Made by a program: the position numbers and the translations under genes. Of a stretch of 64,000 nucleotides of DNA, positions 7,981 through 16,988 are shown piece after piece. The notes under the pieces are model-generated. The model saw only the letters and a program-made list of their open reading frames with translations. It did not search any database and was not told the DNA's origin. The DNA is from Thalassolituus sp. UBA674 (lineage in GTDB: Bacteria > Pseudomonadota > Gammaproteobacteria > Pseudomonadales > Oceanobacteraceae). Location: the NCBI GenBank assembly GCA_002298335.1, contig DBNK01000022.1:34180-98179 (forward strand). Reading direction: 5' to 3'. Positions within the stretch are counted from its first letter, which is position 1. The number at the start of each line of letters is the position of its first letter.

Positions 7981-10367
7981 TCATTTCCCTCTCTACTCGG
8001 GGCTTTGTTCTGAGCTTCCTGCCAGACCTGTGCAGCCATAACAGCATTCAGCACCCGCTCGGGTGTCGCCGGCGTATCCAACGGCGGATTAAAACGATAA
8101 CCCGCGATGCTGGCAGCGGCATCCCTCAACGCACACCAGACTGAAATACCGTGCATCAATGGCGGTTCACCCACGGCTTTAGAATTGTAGATGGTGGCTT
8201 CAGCGTTGGGGCGGCCAAACAACTCAACGTTCAGTTCCGGCACATCGACAGAAGTCGGGATTTTGTAGGTGGCGGCACTGGCCGAGGCGAGTGCGCCTTT
8301 GTCGTTCCAGACCAGCTCTTCCGTCGTCAGCCAGCCCATGCCCTGCACAAAACCACCTTCGATCTGGCCGATATCAATGGCGGGACTCAGCGAGTCACCG
8401 ACGTCGTGGAGGATGTCGGTTTTAACAACCTTGTATTCGCCGGTCAGTGTGTCCACCAGCACTTCGGAACAGGAAGCACCCAGCGCGTAATAATAGAAAG
8501 GCCGCCCTGTGGAGGTGTTACGGTCATACCAGATCTTAGGTGTACGGTAATAACCGGTGGCTGACAGGGAAATGCGCTGTTCGTAAGCGAACTGGGCGTA
8601 TTCGGCAAAGGTGAACCATTTTTCGGTATCGCCGCTGCCGACAATGACGTGATTATTTTCAAAACGTACGTCGTCAGCGCTTACACCAAACTGCTCAACC
8701 GCCAGCTCGGTCATGCGTTGCTTCAGTGTCTGTGCTGCGGCCTGTGCTGCTTTACCGTTGAGGTCAGAGCCGGATGATGCGGCAGTGGGTGAAGTATTGG
8801 GCACTTTATCCGTCGCCGTGGCAGAAACCTGCACATACTCCAGATCAATGCCGAATTCGTTGGCGACCACCTGCGCGACCTTGGTAAACAGCCCCTGTCC
8901 CATCTCAGTTCCACCGTGGTTCAGATAGACGCTGCCATCGGTATAAATATGGATCAGCGCACCGGCCTGATTCAGATGCTGCACGGTAAAGGAAATACCG
9001 AAGCGCACCGGCGTCAGTGCCAGACCTTTTTTCTGCCATGGGTTCTGCGCATTGAATGCTTTTATGGCTTCGCGCCGTTCACGGTAGTGACACGAGGTTT
9101 CCAGCTGCTGCATCAGCTCAGCGAGGGGGAAATCTTCCATCACCTGACCGTAATGGGTCTGCTGACCTTCCTGATAGAGGTTGCGGTAACGCACATCGAG
9201 AGGATCAGCACCAATGGCACGGGCCACATCATCGAGAATGGCTTCACCGGCGATCATGCCCTGCGGACCACCAAAACCGCGGAAGGCGGTGTTGGATACG
9301 GTATTGATAAAGCAACGCTGACCCAGCACCCGCATCGCCGGGTAGTGGTAGGCGTTGTCGATGTGGAACATAGCGCGGTCGACGATGGCATCCGACAGAT
9401 CCGGTGAGCAACCGCAGAAACCAGCGAGATGCACATCGGCACCGAGCAGGCGGCCTTCGTCATCAAATCCCACCGTCCAGCGGTTGAGAAAGTCATGACG
9501 CTTGCCGGTAAGCACCATGTCATCCTGACGGTCGAGACGCAGTTTCACCGGGCGCTTATTGCGCACCGCCAGCACCGCCGCCAGACAGGCCCAGGGCGCC
9601 GCCTGAGTCTCTTTACCACCAAAGGCTCCGCCCATACGCCGTACCTGCACGGTGACTTTGTGCATGGCAATGCCCAATACTTCGGCCACCAGCTTCTGTA
9701 CCTCAGACGGATGCTGTGACGAGGTGAAAATGTTCACACCCCCATCGTCAGCAGGCACGGCCAGGCTGACCTGCCCTTCCAGATAAAAATGCTCCTGACC
9801 CTTAACGTACAGCTCGCTGGTCAGTGTATTCGGCGCCGCAGCCAGCGCCGCGTCGGTATCGCCTTTGTTCATGGTGTGATCGGGACGCACCCGCGCACCG
9901 GCGGCGAGCGACTGCTCCAGCGTGACAATGGCATCGCTGGCTTCATCTACGTCCATCTCCGCAGCCAGAGCTGCGGTTTTGGCCTGACGGAAGCTGTCGG
10001 CGGCAACCACAAACAGCGCCTGACCATGGAACATCAGCTCTGGCCCGGCGAGAATCGGGTCGCCCTTGAACACCGGGCCGATATCACGCTCAGCGGGTAT
10101 ATCGTCGATGGTGATGACATCCACCACACCCGGGCTGGCTTTCACCGCACTCAGGTCGAGTGATTTAAGGGTGCCTTTGGCTACCGGGCTTTTGCCAACC
10201 ACCGCGTGCAGGGTACGGGCGGGTTCCGGTATGTCATCGACGTACAGCGCCGTGCCGGTTACGTGCATATCGGCGCTGTCGTGGGTCACGGACTTGCCGC
10301 GGCCACCTTTGGAAGGGCGCTTACGATAGGCGTCGTCGCTTTTCGGAAAAGCGGAATAATGGCTCAT
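7977..10367 (-). CDS. xdhB: xanthine dehydrogenase, molybdopterin-binding subunit
   Basis: Catalytic subunit of xanthine dehydrogenase; hydroxylates hypoxanthine and xanthine to urate at the Mo centre. At 796 residues it has the usual bacterial XdhB size. Molybdopterin contacts and active-site segments are visible: MGGAFGGKETQ near 243, AFRGFGGPQGM near 360, HGGTEMGQGLFTK near 480, the AASSGSDLNGKA stretch near 530 and KAVGEPPLMHG near 732, which contains the catalytic glutamate. It overlaps xdhA upstream and xdhC downstream by 4 bases each, so the three are one translational unit. Confidence 0.96.
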   Translation of the reverse strand: MSHYSAFPKSDDAYRKRPSKGGRGKSVTHDSADMHVTGTALYVDDIPEPARTLHAVVGKSPVAKGTLKSLDLSAVKASPGVVDVITIDDIPAERDIGPVFKGDPILAGPELMFHGQALFVVAADSFRQAKTAALAAEMDVDEASDAIVTLEQSLAAGARVRPDHTMNKGDTDAALAAAPNTLTSELYVKGQEHFYLEGQVSLAVPADDGGVNIFTSSQHPSEVQKLVAEVLGIAMHKVTVQVRRMGGAFGGKETQAAPWACLAAVLAVRNKRPVKLRLDRQDDMVLTGKRHDFLNRWTVGFDDEGRLLGADVHLAGFCGCSPDLSDAIVDRAMFHIDNAYHYPAMRVLGQRCFINTVSNTAFRGFGGPQGMIAGEAILDDVARAIGADPLDVRYRNLYQEGQQTHYGQVMEDFPLAELMQQLETSCHYRERREAIKAFNAQNPWQKKGLALTPVRFGISFTVQHLNQAGALIHIYTDGSVYLNHGGTEMGQGLFTKVAQVVANEFGIDLEYVQVSATATDKVPNTSPTAASSGSDLNGKAAQAAAQTLKQRMTELAVEQFGVSADDVRFENNHVIVGSGDTEKWFTFAEYAQFAYEQRISLSATGYYRTPKIWYDRNTSTGRPFYYYALGASCSEVLVDTLTGEYKVVKTDILHDVGDSLSPAIDIGQIEGGFVQGMGWLTTEELVWNDKGALASASAATYKIPTSVDVPELNVELFGRPNAEATIYNSKAVGEPPLMHGISVWCALRDAAASIAGYRFNPPLDTPATPERVLNAVMAAQVWQEAQNKAPSREGNE

Positions 10368-11818
10368 GCGACGTCCTCCGCTTTGTCTGACGCCTGATAC
10401 TCAATCACCAGCTTCTGCAGCAGATTGCCGGCGACCTGCAACCGGTACTCTGCAGTGGCACGCACATCTGACATAGGCTTGAAGTCTTTGCTGATGGCGC
10501 TGGCGGCGTTACGGGCACTGTCGAGTGTCAGCGGCTGATGCCGCAGGGCGTTTTCAGTGTGTAAGGCCCGCTTGGGAATCGCCGCCATGCCACCGCAGGC
10601 GATGCGGATGTCGTTGATTGTGGTGCCATCGGTTTTCAGCCAGATGGCCATCATCAGCGCGGAGATGTCATCGTCGCTGCGTTTGCTGATCTTCCAGCAG
10701 AACAGGCGCTCATCGGCGGCCAGTTTCTTCACTTTTACCGCGGCGATGTACTCGCCTTGTTTCAGTGCTGTCTGTTTGTAGTTAATAAAGAAGTCCTGCA
10801 GGGGCAGTTCCCGCGGACCGTCCACGCCATCCAGTAGCAGCGTGGTACTGAGGGATAAAAAAACGGGTGGCATATCACCAATAGGTGAAGCGTTGGCAAT
10901 GTTGCCACCCAAAGTGCCCAGGTTACGGATCTGCCGTGAAGCGATCCGGTGGACTAACCGGGCGATTGAAGGAAAGGGGTTGGCCAGCCCATGCTCCAGG
11001 CTGGTGTAGGAGGTCATAGCACCGATGACGATGTCTTCCTCCTGCTCAGAAATGCCCTGCAGCTCCGCTATGCGTTCAAGCTGAATAATGGTGTCAGGCG
11101 CTTTAAAGCGTTGGGTCAGTTCCAGCCCAAGATCGGTGCCACCGGCCCAGAGCCAGGCATCCGGGTATGCCGCCAGCAGATGATGCAATTCACTGCAGCT
11201 CTGCGGCTGAAACAGGCGTCGTCCGCCCTGCTCCAGAATAGATTCTGCGCCGGAGGGTTGCCATTCCTGCACCCCCTCTGTTGCCTCAAGCGCGGCTGCC
11301 AGGTTCTGCTGTGGATAGCTGTCCAGAGCCTTTGCTGCCCGGAGGATCGGGGTATAACCGGTACAACGGCACAGATTGCCTGACAGGGCCTGGTGAATAT
11401 CTTCATCCGTCAACGCAGAAAGGCTGCCACCCTGCTGCAGCGTCTGCTGATACAGGGCCGCCAGCGACATCACCACACCCGGCGTACAGAAACCGCACTG
11501 CGCGCCATGAAAGTCGACCATCGCCTGTTGCACCGGATGCAGCTCATTCAGTCCCGGAACGCCCAAAGAAGAAGCAGTAAACAGATAGCGGTTATGAAGA
11601 TGCCCCAATAAGGCGATACAGGAGTTGATGGTATAGAAGGTCAGCCCCTTTTCTGAGGCTTCAGCGACCATCAGAGTGCAGGCTCCGCAGTCACCGGCAG
11701 CGCAGCCTTCCTTGACTGAATTCTGCATCATTTCAGTGCGAAGGAAACTAAGAATGGTGCAGGATGGGTCAGCATCAGTCACTGTTACCCACTCTGAATT
11801 AAGAAAAAAACGTATCAC
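10364..11818 (-). CDS. xdhA: xanthine dehydrogenase, Fe-S/FAD subunit
   Basis: Carries electrons from the XdhB Mo centre through two [2Fe-2S] clusters to FAD and NAD+. The ferredoxin cluster motif EGCAAGDCGACT lies near residue 36. The second cluster is at QCGFCTPGVVMS and GNLCRCTGYTPI. The FAD domain has ANASPIGDMPPVF. The open frame runs on to 12040, but that extension has no family character. GTG 11818 (reading VIRFFLNSEW) is preceded by AGGA 6 bases upstream and gives 484 residues, the usual XdhA length, so I place the start there. It is the first gene of the operon. Its upstream region holds the RutR-like sites. Confidence 0.94.
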   Translation of the reverse strand: MIRFFLNSEWVTVTDADPSCTILSFLRTEMMQNSVKEGCAAGDCGACTLMVAEASEKGLTFYTINSCIALLGHLHNRYLFTASSLGVPGLNELHPVQQAMVDFHGAQCGFCTPGVVMSLAALYQQTLQQGGSLSALTDEDIHQALSGNLCRCTGYTPILRAAKALDSYPQQNLAAALEATEGVQEWQPSGAESILEQGGRRLFQPQSCSELHHLLAAYPDAWLWAGGTDLGLELTQRFKAPDTIIQLERIAELQGISEQEEDIVIGAMTSYTSLEHGLANPFPSIARLVHRIASRQIRNLGTLGGNIANASPIGDMPPVFLSLSTTLLLDGVDGPRELPLQDFFINYKQTALKQGEYIAAVKVKKLAADERLFCWKISKRSDDDISALMMAIWLKTDGTTINDIRIACGGMAAIPKRALHTENALRHQPLTLDSARNAASAISKDFKPMSDVRATAEYRLQVAGNLLQKLVIEYQASDKAEDVA

Positions 11819-11934
11819 GGAGCATCCTGTCAGCTGTTTTCCGGCTAGCACTGAGCCTGTTCCGCTGCGGTTTATGGCGGACAGACACTGATATTCCGCT
11901 ACACAAGCCGGAACAGACTGATAAAAGCAAAATC

Positions 11935-11971
11935 CTGACCACTTAGTCAAGAATAATACCAAAGTGGTCAA
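11935..11971. promoter_or_regulatory. tandem RutR-like operators between xdhA and the adenosine deaminase gene
   Basis: Two 16-mers resemble the RutR consensus TTGACCA-N2-TGGTCAA: CTGACCACTTAGTCAA at 11935-11950 (12 of 14 defined positions) and ATACCAAAGTGGTCAA at 11956-11971 (10 of 14). Their centres are 21 bp apart, two helical turns. Outer halves together form a perfect TGACCACTT/AAGTGGTCA inverted repeat. The pair lies near the middle of the divergent xdhA/deaminase promoter region, so one regulator could control both directions. Confidence 0.65.
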
Positions 11972-12012
11972 TCCCACCACGCCTGAGCTGCTGGCAAGTC
12001 TATTGCTAATTC

Positions 12013-12028
12013 CTGTCCGGGTGGTCAG
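12013..12028. promoter_or_regulatory. weaker third RutR-like site
   Basis: CTGTCCGGGTGGTCAG matches 10 of 14 defined positions of the RutR consensus, with a full TGGTCA right half. It lies about 70 bases before the adenosine deaminase gene. Confidence 0.35.
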
Positions 12029-12096
12029 GTTTGCTGCCATCCTGAGCCAGAACCGGCTACTGAACCAGGCGCCGGAACAGTACAGACAGGATTCCT

Positions 12097-13530
12097 ATGT
12101 TCTTCCGATCCATTAAAAGCAGAGCCTTGATGACCCTGGGGGTTATCGGCAGCCTTTCGTTATCCGCCACCAGTCAGGCGGACTGGTTTGATGACTTCCG
12201 CGACTCTGCCAGCGATGAAGAACTCTATGCCCTGTTATATGCCATGCCCAAAGGGGGTGACCTGCACCACCATATTTCCGGCTCGGCCCGGTCCGAGTGG
12301 TGGTATGAAGAGATCCTCAGACAGGAATCGCTGGGATATACCTACTACACCAAAGTCACGATCAACAACTGCCGCGCCTACGGTGGTAATGAATTCAATT
12401 TCGCACCTTACCTTTTGTTATTCCGCACCGTCAGCGAGCGTAATTTTCAGCAACTGCCGGAGTGCGAAAAAAGCGAGTACAAAAAAATTCAGGACCTGAC
12501 GGAAGACGAAAAATCCGGTTTTCTCAACAGCATCCGTCTGGACAAAAATCACGAAGGCCGGGATGAATTCTTTCAGACTCACTGGCAGCGCCTGAATGAT
12601 CTGACCAGTAACCCATATCTGATGCTCGAAGTGCTGGCCCGTAATATCAAAGCCTTCAGTAAAGAAGGCCTGATGTATATGGAAACCATGATGGGTTCCG
12701 AAGGGTATGAAGCGCCGGACGGATCTGTGATTCCGGACACCCATTTTATTCAGATGCTGCGTGACCGGCTGGCGCAGGACGACATTAAAAAGACCGGCAT
12801 GACCCTGCGTTTTCAGGAATCCATCCTGCGCTTCGCACCGAATGCTGAGCAGCAGCTGATCCGCGATTATAAATCTGTCGCTGCCAATTCTGACCTCTAC
12901 GTTGCGGTTAACATGGTCGGTCGCGAAGACAACGACAAAGGTTATCCTTTGCGCTTTCTCCCCACTCTGCGCGAGCTCAGAAAAACCTACAACGATGTGA
13001 AATTATCCATCCATGCCGGTGAAGTGGATGAACCGAATTTTCACATCCGCGACACCCTTTTATTGGGCGCTGACCGCATCGGTCACGGCGTCAATCTGAT
13101 CACGGATAATGAGCTGATGCGTGAAATGCGCCACGGCCCTTATCTGGTGGAAATTAATCTGATTTCCAACCTGCTGCTGGAATACGTCGACGATTATTCG
13201 CAGCACCCCTTCCCCGAATACCTGCGCATCGGTATCCCGGTTGCCCTGTCCACCGATGACAGAGGCATGTGGGACTCCAACATTACCGATGAATTTTTCG
13301 TTGCCGTAAAAGAATTCAATCTGAGCTGGGAGGAGATCAAAACCCTCAGCCGTAACTCGCTGCAATACAGCTTCCTGGACACAGAAACCAAGGAAGACCT
13401 GCTGGCCACGTTCGATAAACGCATCAGCCGTTTTGAAAAGAAGGCCACGTCCGGCGACTACACACCGGCAAAGGTTGACGATGTTTCCTACGGATTTACC
13501 TGTCATCAGTACGGGCTCTGCCTGAAGTAA
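12097..13530 (+). CDS. exported adenosine deaminase of the ADA2/ADGF type
   Basis: Predicted zinc enzyme deaminating adenosine (or a related nucleoside) outside the cytoplasm. A signal peptide is clear: a basic start MFFRSIKSR, a hydrophobic core, and cleavage after ATSQA near residue 29. Catalytic motifs follow the adenosine deaminase pattern: MPKGGDLHHHISGS near 51 (two metal His), LSIHAGEV near 307 (catalytic Glu), ADRIGHGVNL near 325 and LSTDDRGMW near 384 (metal Asp). The long insert between the first and second motifs is like the ADA2/CECR1 growth-factor family rather than cytoplasmic Add. It is divergent from xdhA and shares the RutR-like sites. Periplasmic location and neighbours suggest it processes nucleosides brought in by the adjacent receptor. 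The substrate is inferred. Confidence 0.85.
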   Translation: MFFRSIKSRALMTLGVIGSLSLSATSQADWFDDFRDSASDEELYALLYAMPKGGDLHHHISGSARSEWWYEEILRQESLGYTYYTKVTINNCRAYGGNEFNFAPYLLLFRTVSERNFQQLPECEKSEYKKIQDLTEDEKSGFLNSIRLDKNHEGRDEFFQTHWQRLNDLTSNPYLMLEVLARNIKAFSKEGLMYMETMMGSEGYEAPDGSVIPDTHFIQMLRDRLAQDDIKKTGMTLRFQESILRFAPNAEQQLIRDYKSVAANSDLYVAVNMVGREDNDKGYPLRFLPTLRELRKTYNDVKLSIHAGEVDEPNFHIRDTLLLGADRIGHGVNLITDNELMREMRHGPYLVEINLISNLLLEYVDDYSQHPFPEYLRIGIPVALSTDDRGMWDSNITDEFFVAVKEFNLSWEEIKTLSRNSLQYSFLDTETKEDLLATFDKRISRFEKKATSGDYTPAKVDDVSYGFTCHQYGLCLK

Positions 13531-13605
13531 TCCGGGGCAGCCGGGGACGGATTGCCCGGCTGACAGAACTGCACTTCTGCATATCAGAGTCAGGTTTTTC
13601 ATAAA

Positions 13606-13621
13606 GTGACCGTTTGGTCAG
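13606..13621. promoter_or_regulatory. RutR-like operator upstream of the TonB-dependent receptor gene
   Basis: GTGACCGTTTGGTCAG contains the perfect palindrome TGACC-N4-GGTCA and matches 11 of 14 defined positions of the RutR consensus. It is 68-83 bases before the receptor start, consistent with control of the receptor and the downstream TtpC-ExbBD-TonB genes. Confidence 0.6.
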
Positions 13622-13688
13622 CATTTGGCATACGGATTGCTCTGCACGTCCACTAACTAGAACGGGACCCAGTCCCGGGGGGAGAAAT

Positions 13689-16154
13689 ATGAGAGAGAAA
13701 CGAGTTTTTCGTTTAAGCAAACTGGCCGTCATGGTCAGCCTTGCGATGGCGTCGGGCTATGCCGCCGCTGAAGAAGAAGACATCGTCGAACTGGAAACCT
13801 ACACCACCGAAGGTCAGGTTGAAGATACCATGGGTCTGATGCCCACTGAGCCGGTCGAGTCTGTTTTCGGTTTTGGTAAATCACTGGTAGAAACACCACG
13901 CTCTGCCACCAGCATCACCAATGAAACCATCGAAGCGTACGGTATCAGCGACATCGACGATCTGGTTCTGCTCTCTCCGGGTGCCTTCACCCAGTCTTTC
14001 TTCGGCGTTGCCGGCTCTCTGGACGTCCGTGGTACTCCGGGTGAAACCTACTTCCGCGGCGTACGCCGTCTTGATAACCCGGGTAACTACCCGACGCCGA
14101 TCGGTGCCTCTGACCGTATTGATATCGTCCGTGGTCCGGCTTCTCCGATTTATGGCCCGTCCAAAATCGGTGGTTACCTGAACTTTGTGCCTAAGTCTGC
14201 CCGTGCCGAAACCGGCCAGTACCTGGCTGATCCGACCGGTAAGATCTCCATGACCCGCGGCACCTGGGAAAAGAACGTCCTGACCGCTGAAGTCGGTGGC
14301 CCGGCCACGGTCGGCGAGAAGACCCTGGGTTATTACGTTTATGCCGAAACCGAAAATTCCGGCTCTTACTACGACAACACCCAGACCGACCAGAACATGT
14401 ATCAGGCCTCCTTCAATATGGACCTGACCGCCAACTCCCGCGTTGAGTTTGGTGGTATGTACCACGAATACGATGGTAACCAGGTTGCCGGCTGGAACCG
14501 TCTGACTCAGGATCTGATCGACGACGGCACTTACATTACCGGTACCGCGCAACCACTGGACACCAATGGTGACGGACGTATCTCGCATCAGGAATATGGC
14601 AATGCCGCTGGAGGATTAGGCCCAGACATATTTACAGTAGGGACCGGTTCTATCTCTGATGCCGACCTGCCTGCGGACTACGCCCTGGTGAATCCGGGTA
14701 CGGCAAAACTGGATGGCAGCAACGTACTGGTTGCACCTGAAGACCAGCTGCTGAACGACGTTACCACTCTGTACTTTGATTACATCTATGAGATGGATAA
14801 CGGTCTGACCATCACCAACAAGCTGTTCTACGAAGGGTATGAGAACCTCAACGAAAACGCCTATGGTTTCTCCCAGTTCCACGACAGCTGGGTAGTTGAA
14901 GATCAGCTGGTGTTTGCCTACAGCATGGAAACCGACGGTCTGCTGGCCAACTTCCAGCTGTCTCCGTCTTACCGCTACACCGACTTTGAGCACGGTGACG
15001 ACTACTCCAACGAACAGTTTGACCGCCGCGATCTGACCGGTCCGTCCACCGCCCTCGACAAGCGCGTACTGGCCACGGCAATTGATGACGATTACACCGA
15101 GTACTACTACGGTAACTACAGCGACATCGGTATCGCTTTCATGACCGACCTGACCTTTGATTTCGGTCTGAACATCATTGCCGGTATCCGTCAGGACTTC
15201 ATCGACGTGGAAAGTAATGTACCGGTCGACAAACTCCTGTGTCCGATCATTGATGAAAACGACAACTATCAGAGCCTGAGCGCTAACTACTTTGGCCTGG
15301 GTTGTGACGATGCTATTGCCAAAGCCAGTGACTCAACATCAGGCACATCCTGGTCACTCAGTGTTTCACAGAAAACACCAATCGGCCTGGTTCCTTACAT
15401 CACGGCATCTGAACAATCGACCATGATTGCCGGTCAGGGTGCTGAAATCAGCACCGGATCCATTGTCGAAGACGGTTACTTCGACACCTCCGAACTGCTC
15501 GAATATGGTGTCAAAGGTCTGCTGTTTGATGACCGCCTGTACTTCGCCCTGTCAGGCTACGAGATGACGCGTACCGACTACAACGCGCAGGCCATCGTTA
15601 CCAACCAGGCGTCTGAGACCACAGGTCTGGAATTTGAAGTACGTTTCCTGGCCACTGAAAGCCTGAGCCTGACCGGTGCAATCACCCAGATTGAAGTTGT
15701 CAACCTCAATACCCAGGAAGGTAATGGCCGATTCAGCTTCATGGGCGCAGAAGACCTGTCCAACGTTTCCGATCCGTCACTCCTCTATGGAGGTCAGGTG
15801 ATTGGTGTGGTAGAAACTGCCGACAAAGACGGTGATCACAAAGCCGGTGTTCCGGAATTCAGCTACAGCCTCAGCGCGATGTACGATTTCCAGAATGGCT
15901 TTGCCACCAATGTCAGTGTTTTTCATGCCGACTCAACCCCTTCAGGCCACTCACGGTCTGTGGACCTGCCGGCTTACACACTGGTCAATGCGGGCCTGTC
16001 CTACACAGCAGGACCCTGGTCGGCTAGTCTGGTGGGCAAGAACCTGACTGACGAGGAATATTTCCGCTCGAACTTCCCTGATCTGTTCGGATCACAGATT
16101 GTTCTGCCGGAGCTTCCACGTCACTTTATTGCCAGTGCTGCATACAGCTTCTGA
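13689..16154 (+). CDS. TonB-dependent outer-membrane receptor, probable nucleoside/purine uptake
   Basis: Outer-membrane active transporter with signal peptide (core LAVMVSLAMASGYAAA, cleavage near residue 26). An N-terminal plug has SLVETPRSATSITNETI and RIDIVRGPASPIYGPSKIGG. The C-terminal beta-barrel ends in phenylalanine (ASAAYSF). ATG 13689 follows a GGGGGGAGA ribosome-binding site; the open frame begins earlier at 13614 but without signal-peptide logic. Two EF-hand-like loops occur in the barrel: DTNGDGRISHQE (291-302) and DKDGDHKAGVPE (712-723). The plug resembles siderophore-type receptors. The assignment to purine uptake rests on context only: a RutR-like site before it, nucleoside enzymes on both sides and a dedicated TonB module. 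Confidence 0.9.
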   Translation: MREKRVFRLSKLAVMVSLAMASGYAAAEEEDIVELETYTTEGQVEDTMGLMPTEPVESVFGFGKSLVETPRSATSITNETIEAYGISDIDDLVLLSPGAFTQSFFGVAGSLDVRGTPGETYFRGVRRLDNPGNYPTPIGASDRIDIVRGPASPIYGPSKIGGYLNFVPKSARAETGQYLADPTGKISMTRGTWEKNVLTAEVGGPATVGEKTLGYYVYAETENSGSYYDNTQTDQNMYQASFNMDLTANSRVEFGGMYHEYDGNQVAGWNRLTQDLIDDGTYITGTAQPLDTNGDGRISHQEYGNAAGGLGPDIFTVGTGSISDADLPADYALVNPGTAKLDGSNVLVAPEDQLLNDVTTLYFDYIYEMDNGLTITNKLFYEGYENLNENAYGFSQFHDSWVVEDQLVFAYSMETDGLLANFQLSPSYRYTDFEHGDDYSNEQFDRRDLTGPSTALDKRVLATAIDDDYTEYYYGNYSDIGIAFMTDLTFDFGLNIIAGIRQDFIDVESNVPVDKLLCPIIDENDNYQSLSANYFGLGCDDAIAKASDSTSGTSWSLSVSQKTPIGLVPYITASEQSTMIAGQGAEISTGSIVEDGYFDTSELLEYGVKGLLFDDRLYFALSGYEMTRTDYNAQAIVTNQASETTGLEFEVRFLATESLSLTGAITQIEVVNLNTQEGNGRFSFMGAEDLSNVSDPSLLYGGQVIGVVETADKDGDHKAGVPEFSYSLSAMYDFQNGFATNVSVFHADSTPSGHSRSVDLPAYTLVNAGLSYTAGPWSASLVGKNLTDEEYFRSNFPDLFGSQIVLPELPRHFIASAAYSF

Positions 16155-16166
16155 TAAACCAACGAA

Positions 16167-16196
16167 ACCGGAGTGCGGGTGATCCCTGCCTCCGGT
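16167..16196 (+). promoter_or_regulatory. stem-loop between receptor and DUF3450 genes
   Basis: Inverted repeat ACCGGAG/CTCCGGT with a 16-base loop, no T-run. It could be an mRNA-processing or partial-attenuation element that sets higher expression of the receptor than of the energy module. Confidence 0.4.
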
Positions 16197-16213
16197 AAAT
16201 TCTGGAAAAAACT

Positions 16214-16975
16214 ATGCGATTGAACTCTCTGAATAAACTTATTCTCTGCTCAGCCGTAGCTTGCGCACCGCTCGCCTACGCTGTTGAGGACAGTATGAAT
16301 GCTCAGAAAAAGATCGATGATGCTGCGGCCAAAAGCCAGCAGAAAATCGACCGCTACTCTGAACAGGAAACGTCCGACTTACTGGAATACCGTTCGGTTT
16401 CCGCTCAGCTGGAATCTCTGACGATTTTCAACCAGCAGATGCAGAAGCTGATTGACTCCCAGGAAGCTGAAAAAATCAGCATCAACAAGCAGATTAAAGA
16501 AATCGACAGTATTGAAACCGGCGCTCTGCCCCTGATGCTGAAAATGACCGAAACCCTCAGCACCCTGATTGATGCCGATGTTCCTTTCCTGAAAGATGAA
16601 CGCAGAGAGCGTTATGAAAACCTCGCAGAACTGATTGACCAGGCCAACGTCAGCGCCGGTGAAAAATTCCGCCGCATCATGGAGGCCTACCAGATTGAGA
16701 TGGACTTCGGTAATACCATCGAAGCCTACCGCGGTGACCTCGTCGTGTCTGACTCCGCCGAGCCGCGTTCCGTTGATTTCCTCCGCATTGGTCGTGTCGG
16801 CCTTTACTACCAGACTCTGGACGGTAAAGAGAGTGGCCGCTGGAACCCTGAGACCCGTAGCTGGGAAGAGCTGAGCAGCTCTCACCGTGTTGCAGTCCGT
16901 GACGGTATCCGCATTGCCCGTAAACAGATGCCACCTGAACTGCTGACCCTGCCGGTCAGTGCACCAAAGAGCTGA
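16214..16975 (+). CDS. DUF3450 periplasmic coiled-coil protein of a TtpC-type TonB system
   Basis: Signal peptide (core LNKLILCSAVACAPLAYA) followed by a long helical, Gln/Lys/Glu-rich region from about residue 30 to 110 that reads as coiled coil, then a mixed C-terminal domain with VGLYYQTLDGKESGRWN. This matches DUF3450, known to sit at the head of ttpC-exbB-exbD-tonB clusters in vibrios and relatives. The exact role is unknown; periplasmic location suggests contact with the TtpC/TonB complex. It is 13 bases upstream of ttpC in what looks like one operon. Confidence 0.85.
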   Translation: MRLNSLNKLILCSAVACAPLAYAVEDSMNAQKKIDDAAAKSQQKIDRYSEQETSDLLEYRSVSAQLESLTIFNQQMQKLIDSQEAEKISINKQIKEIDSIETGALPLMLKMTETLSTLIDADVPFLKDERRERYENLAELIDQANVSAGEKFRRIMEAYQIEMDFGNTIEAYRGDLVVSDSAEPRSVDFLRIGRVGLYYQTLDGKESGRWNPETRSWEELSSSHRVAVRDGIRIARKQMPPELLTLPVSAPKS

Positions 16976-16988
16976 GGAGACCGATAAC

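Noticed and set aside
11819..12040. N-terminal 74-residue extension of xdhA
   Set aside because: No resemblance to XdhA. A GTG start at 11818 with AGGA gives the normal length, and the extension overlaps the operator region.
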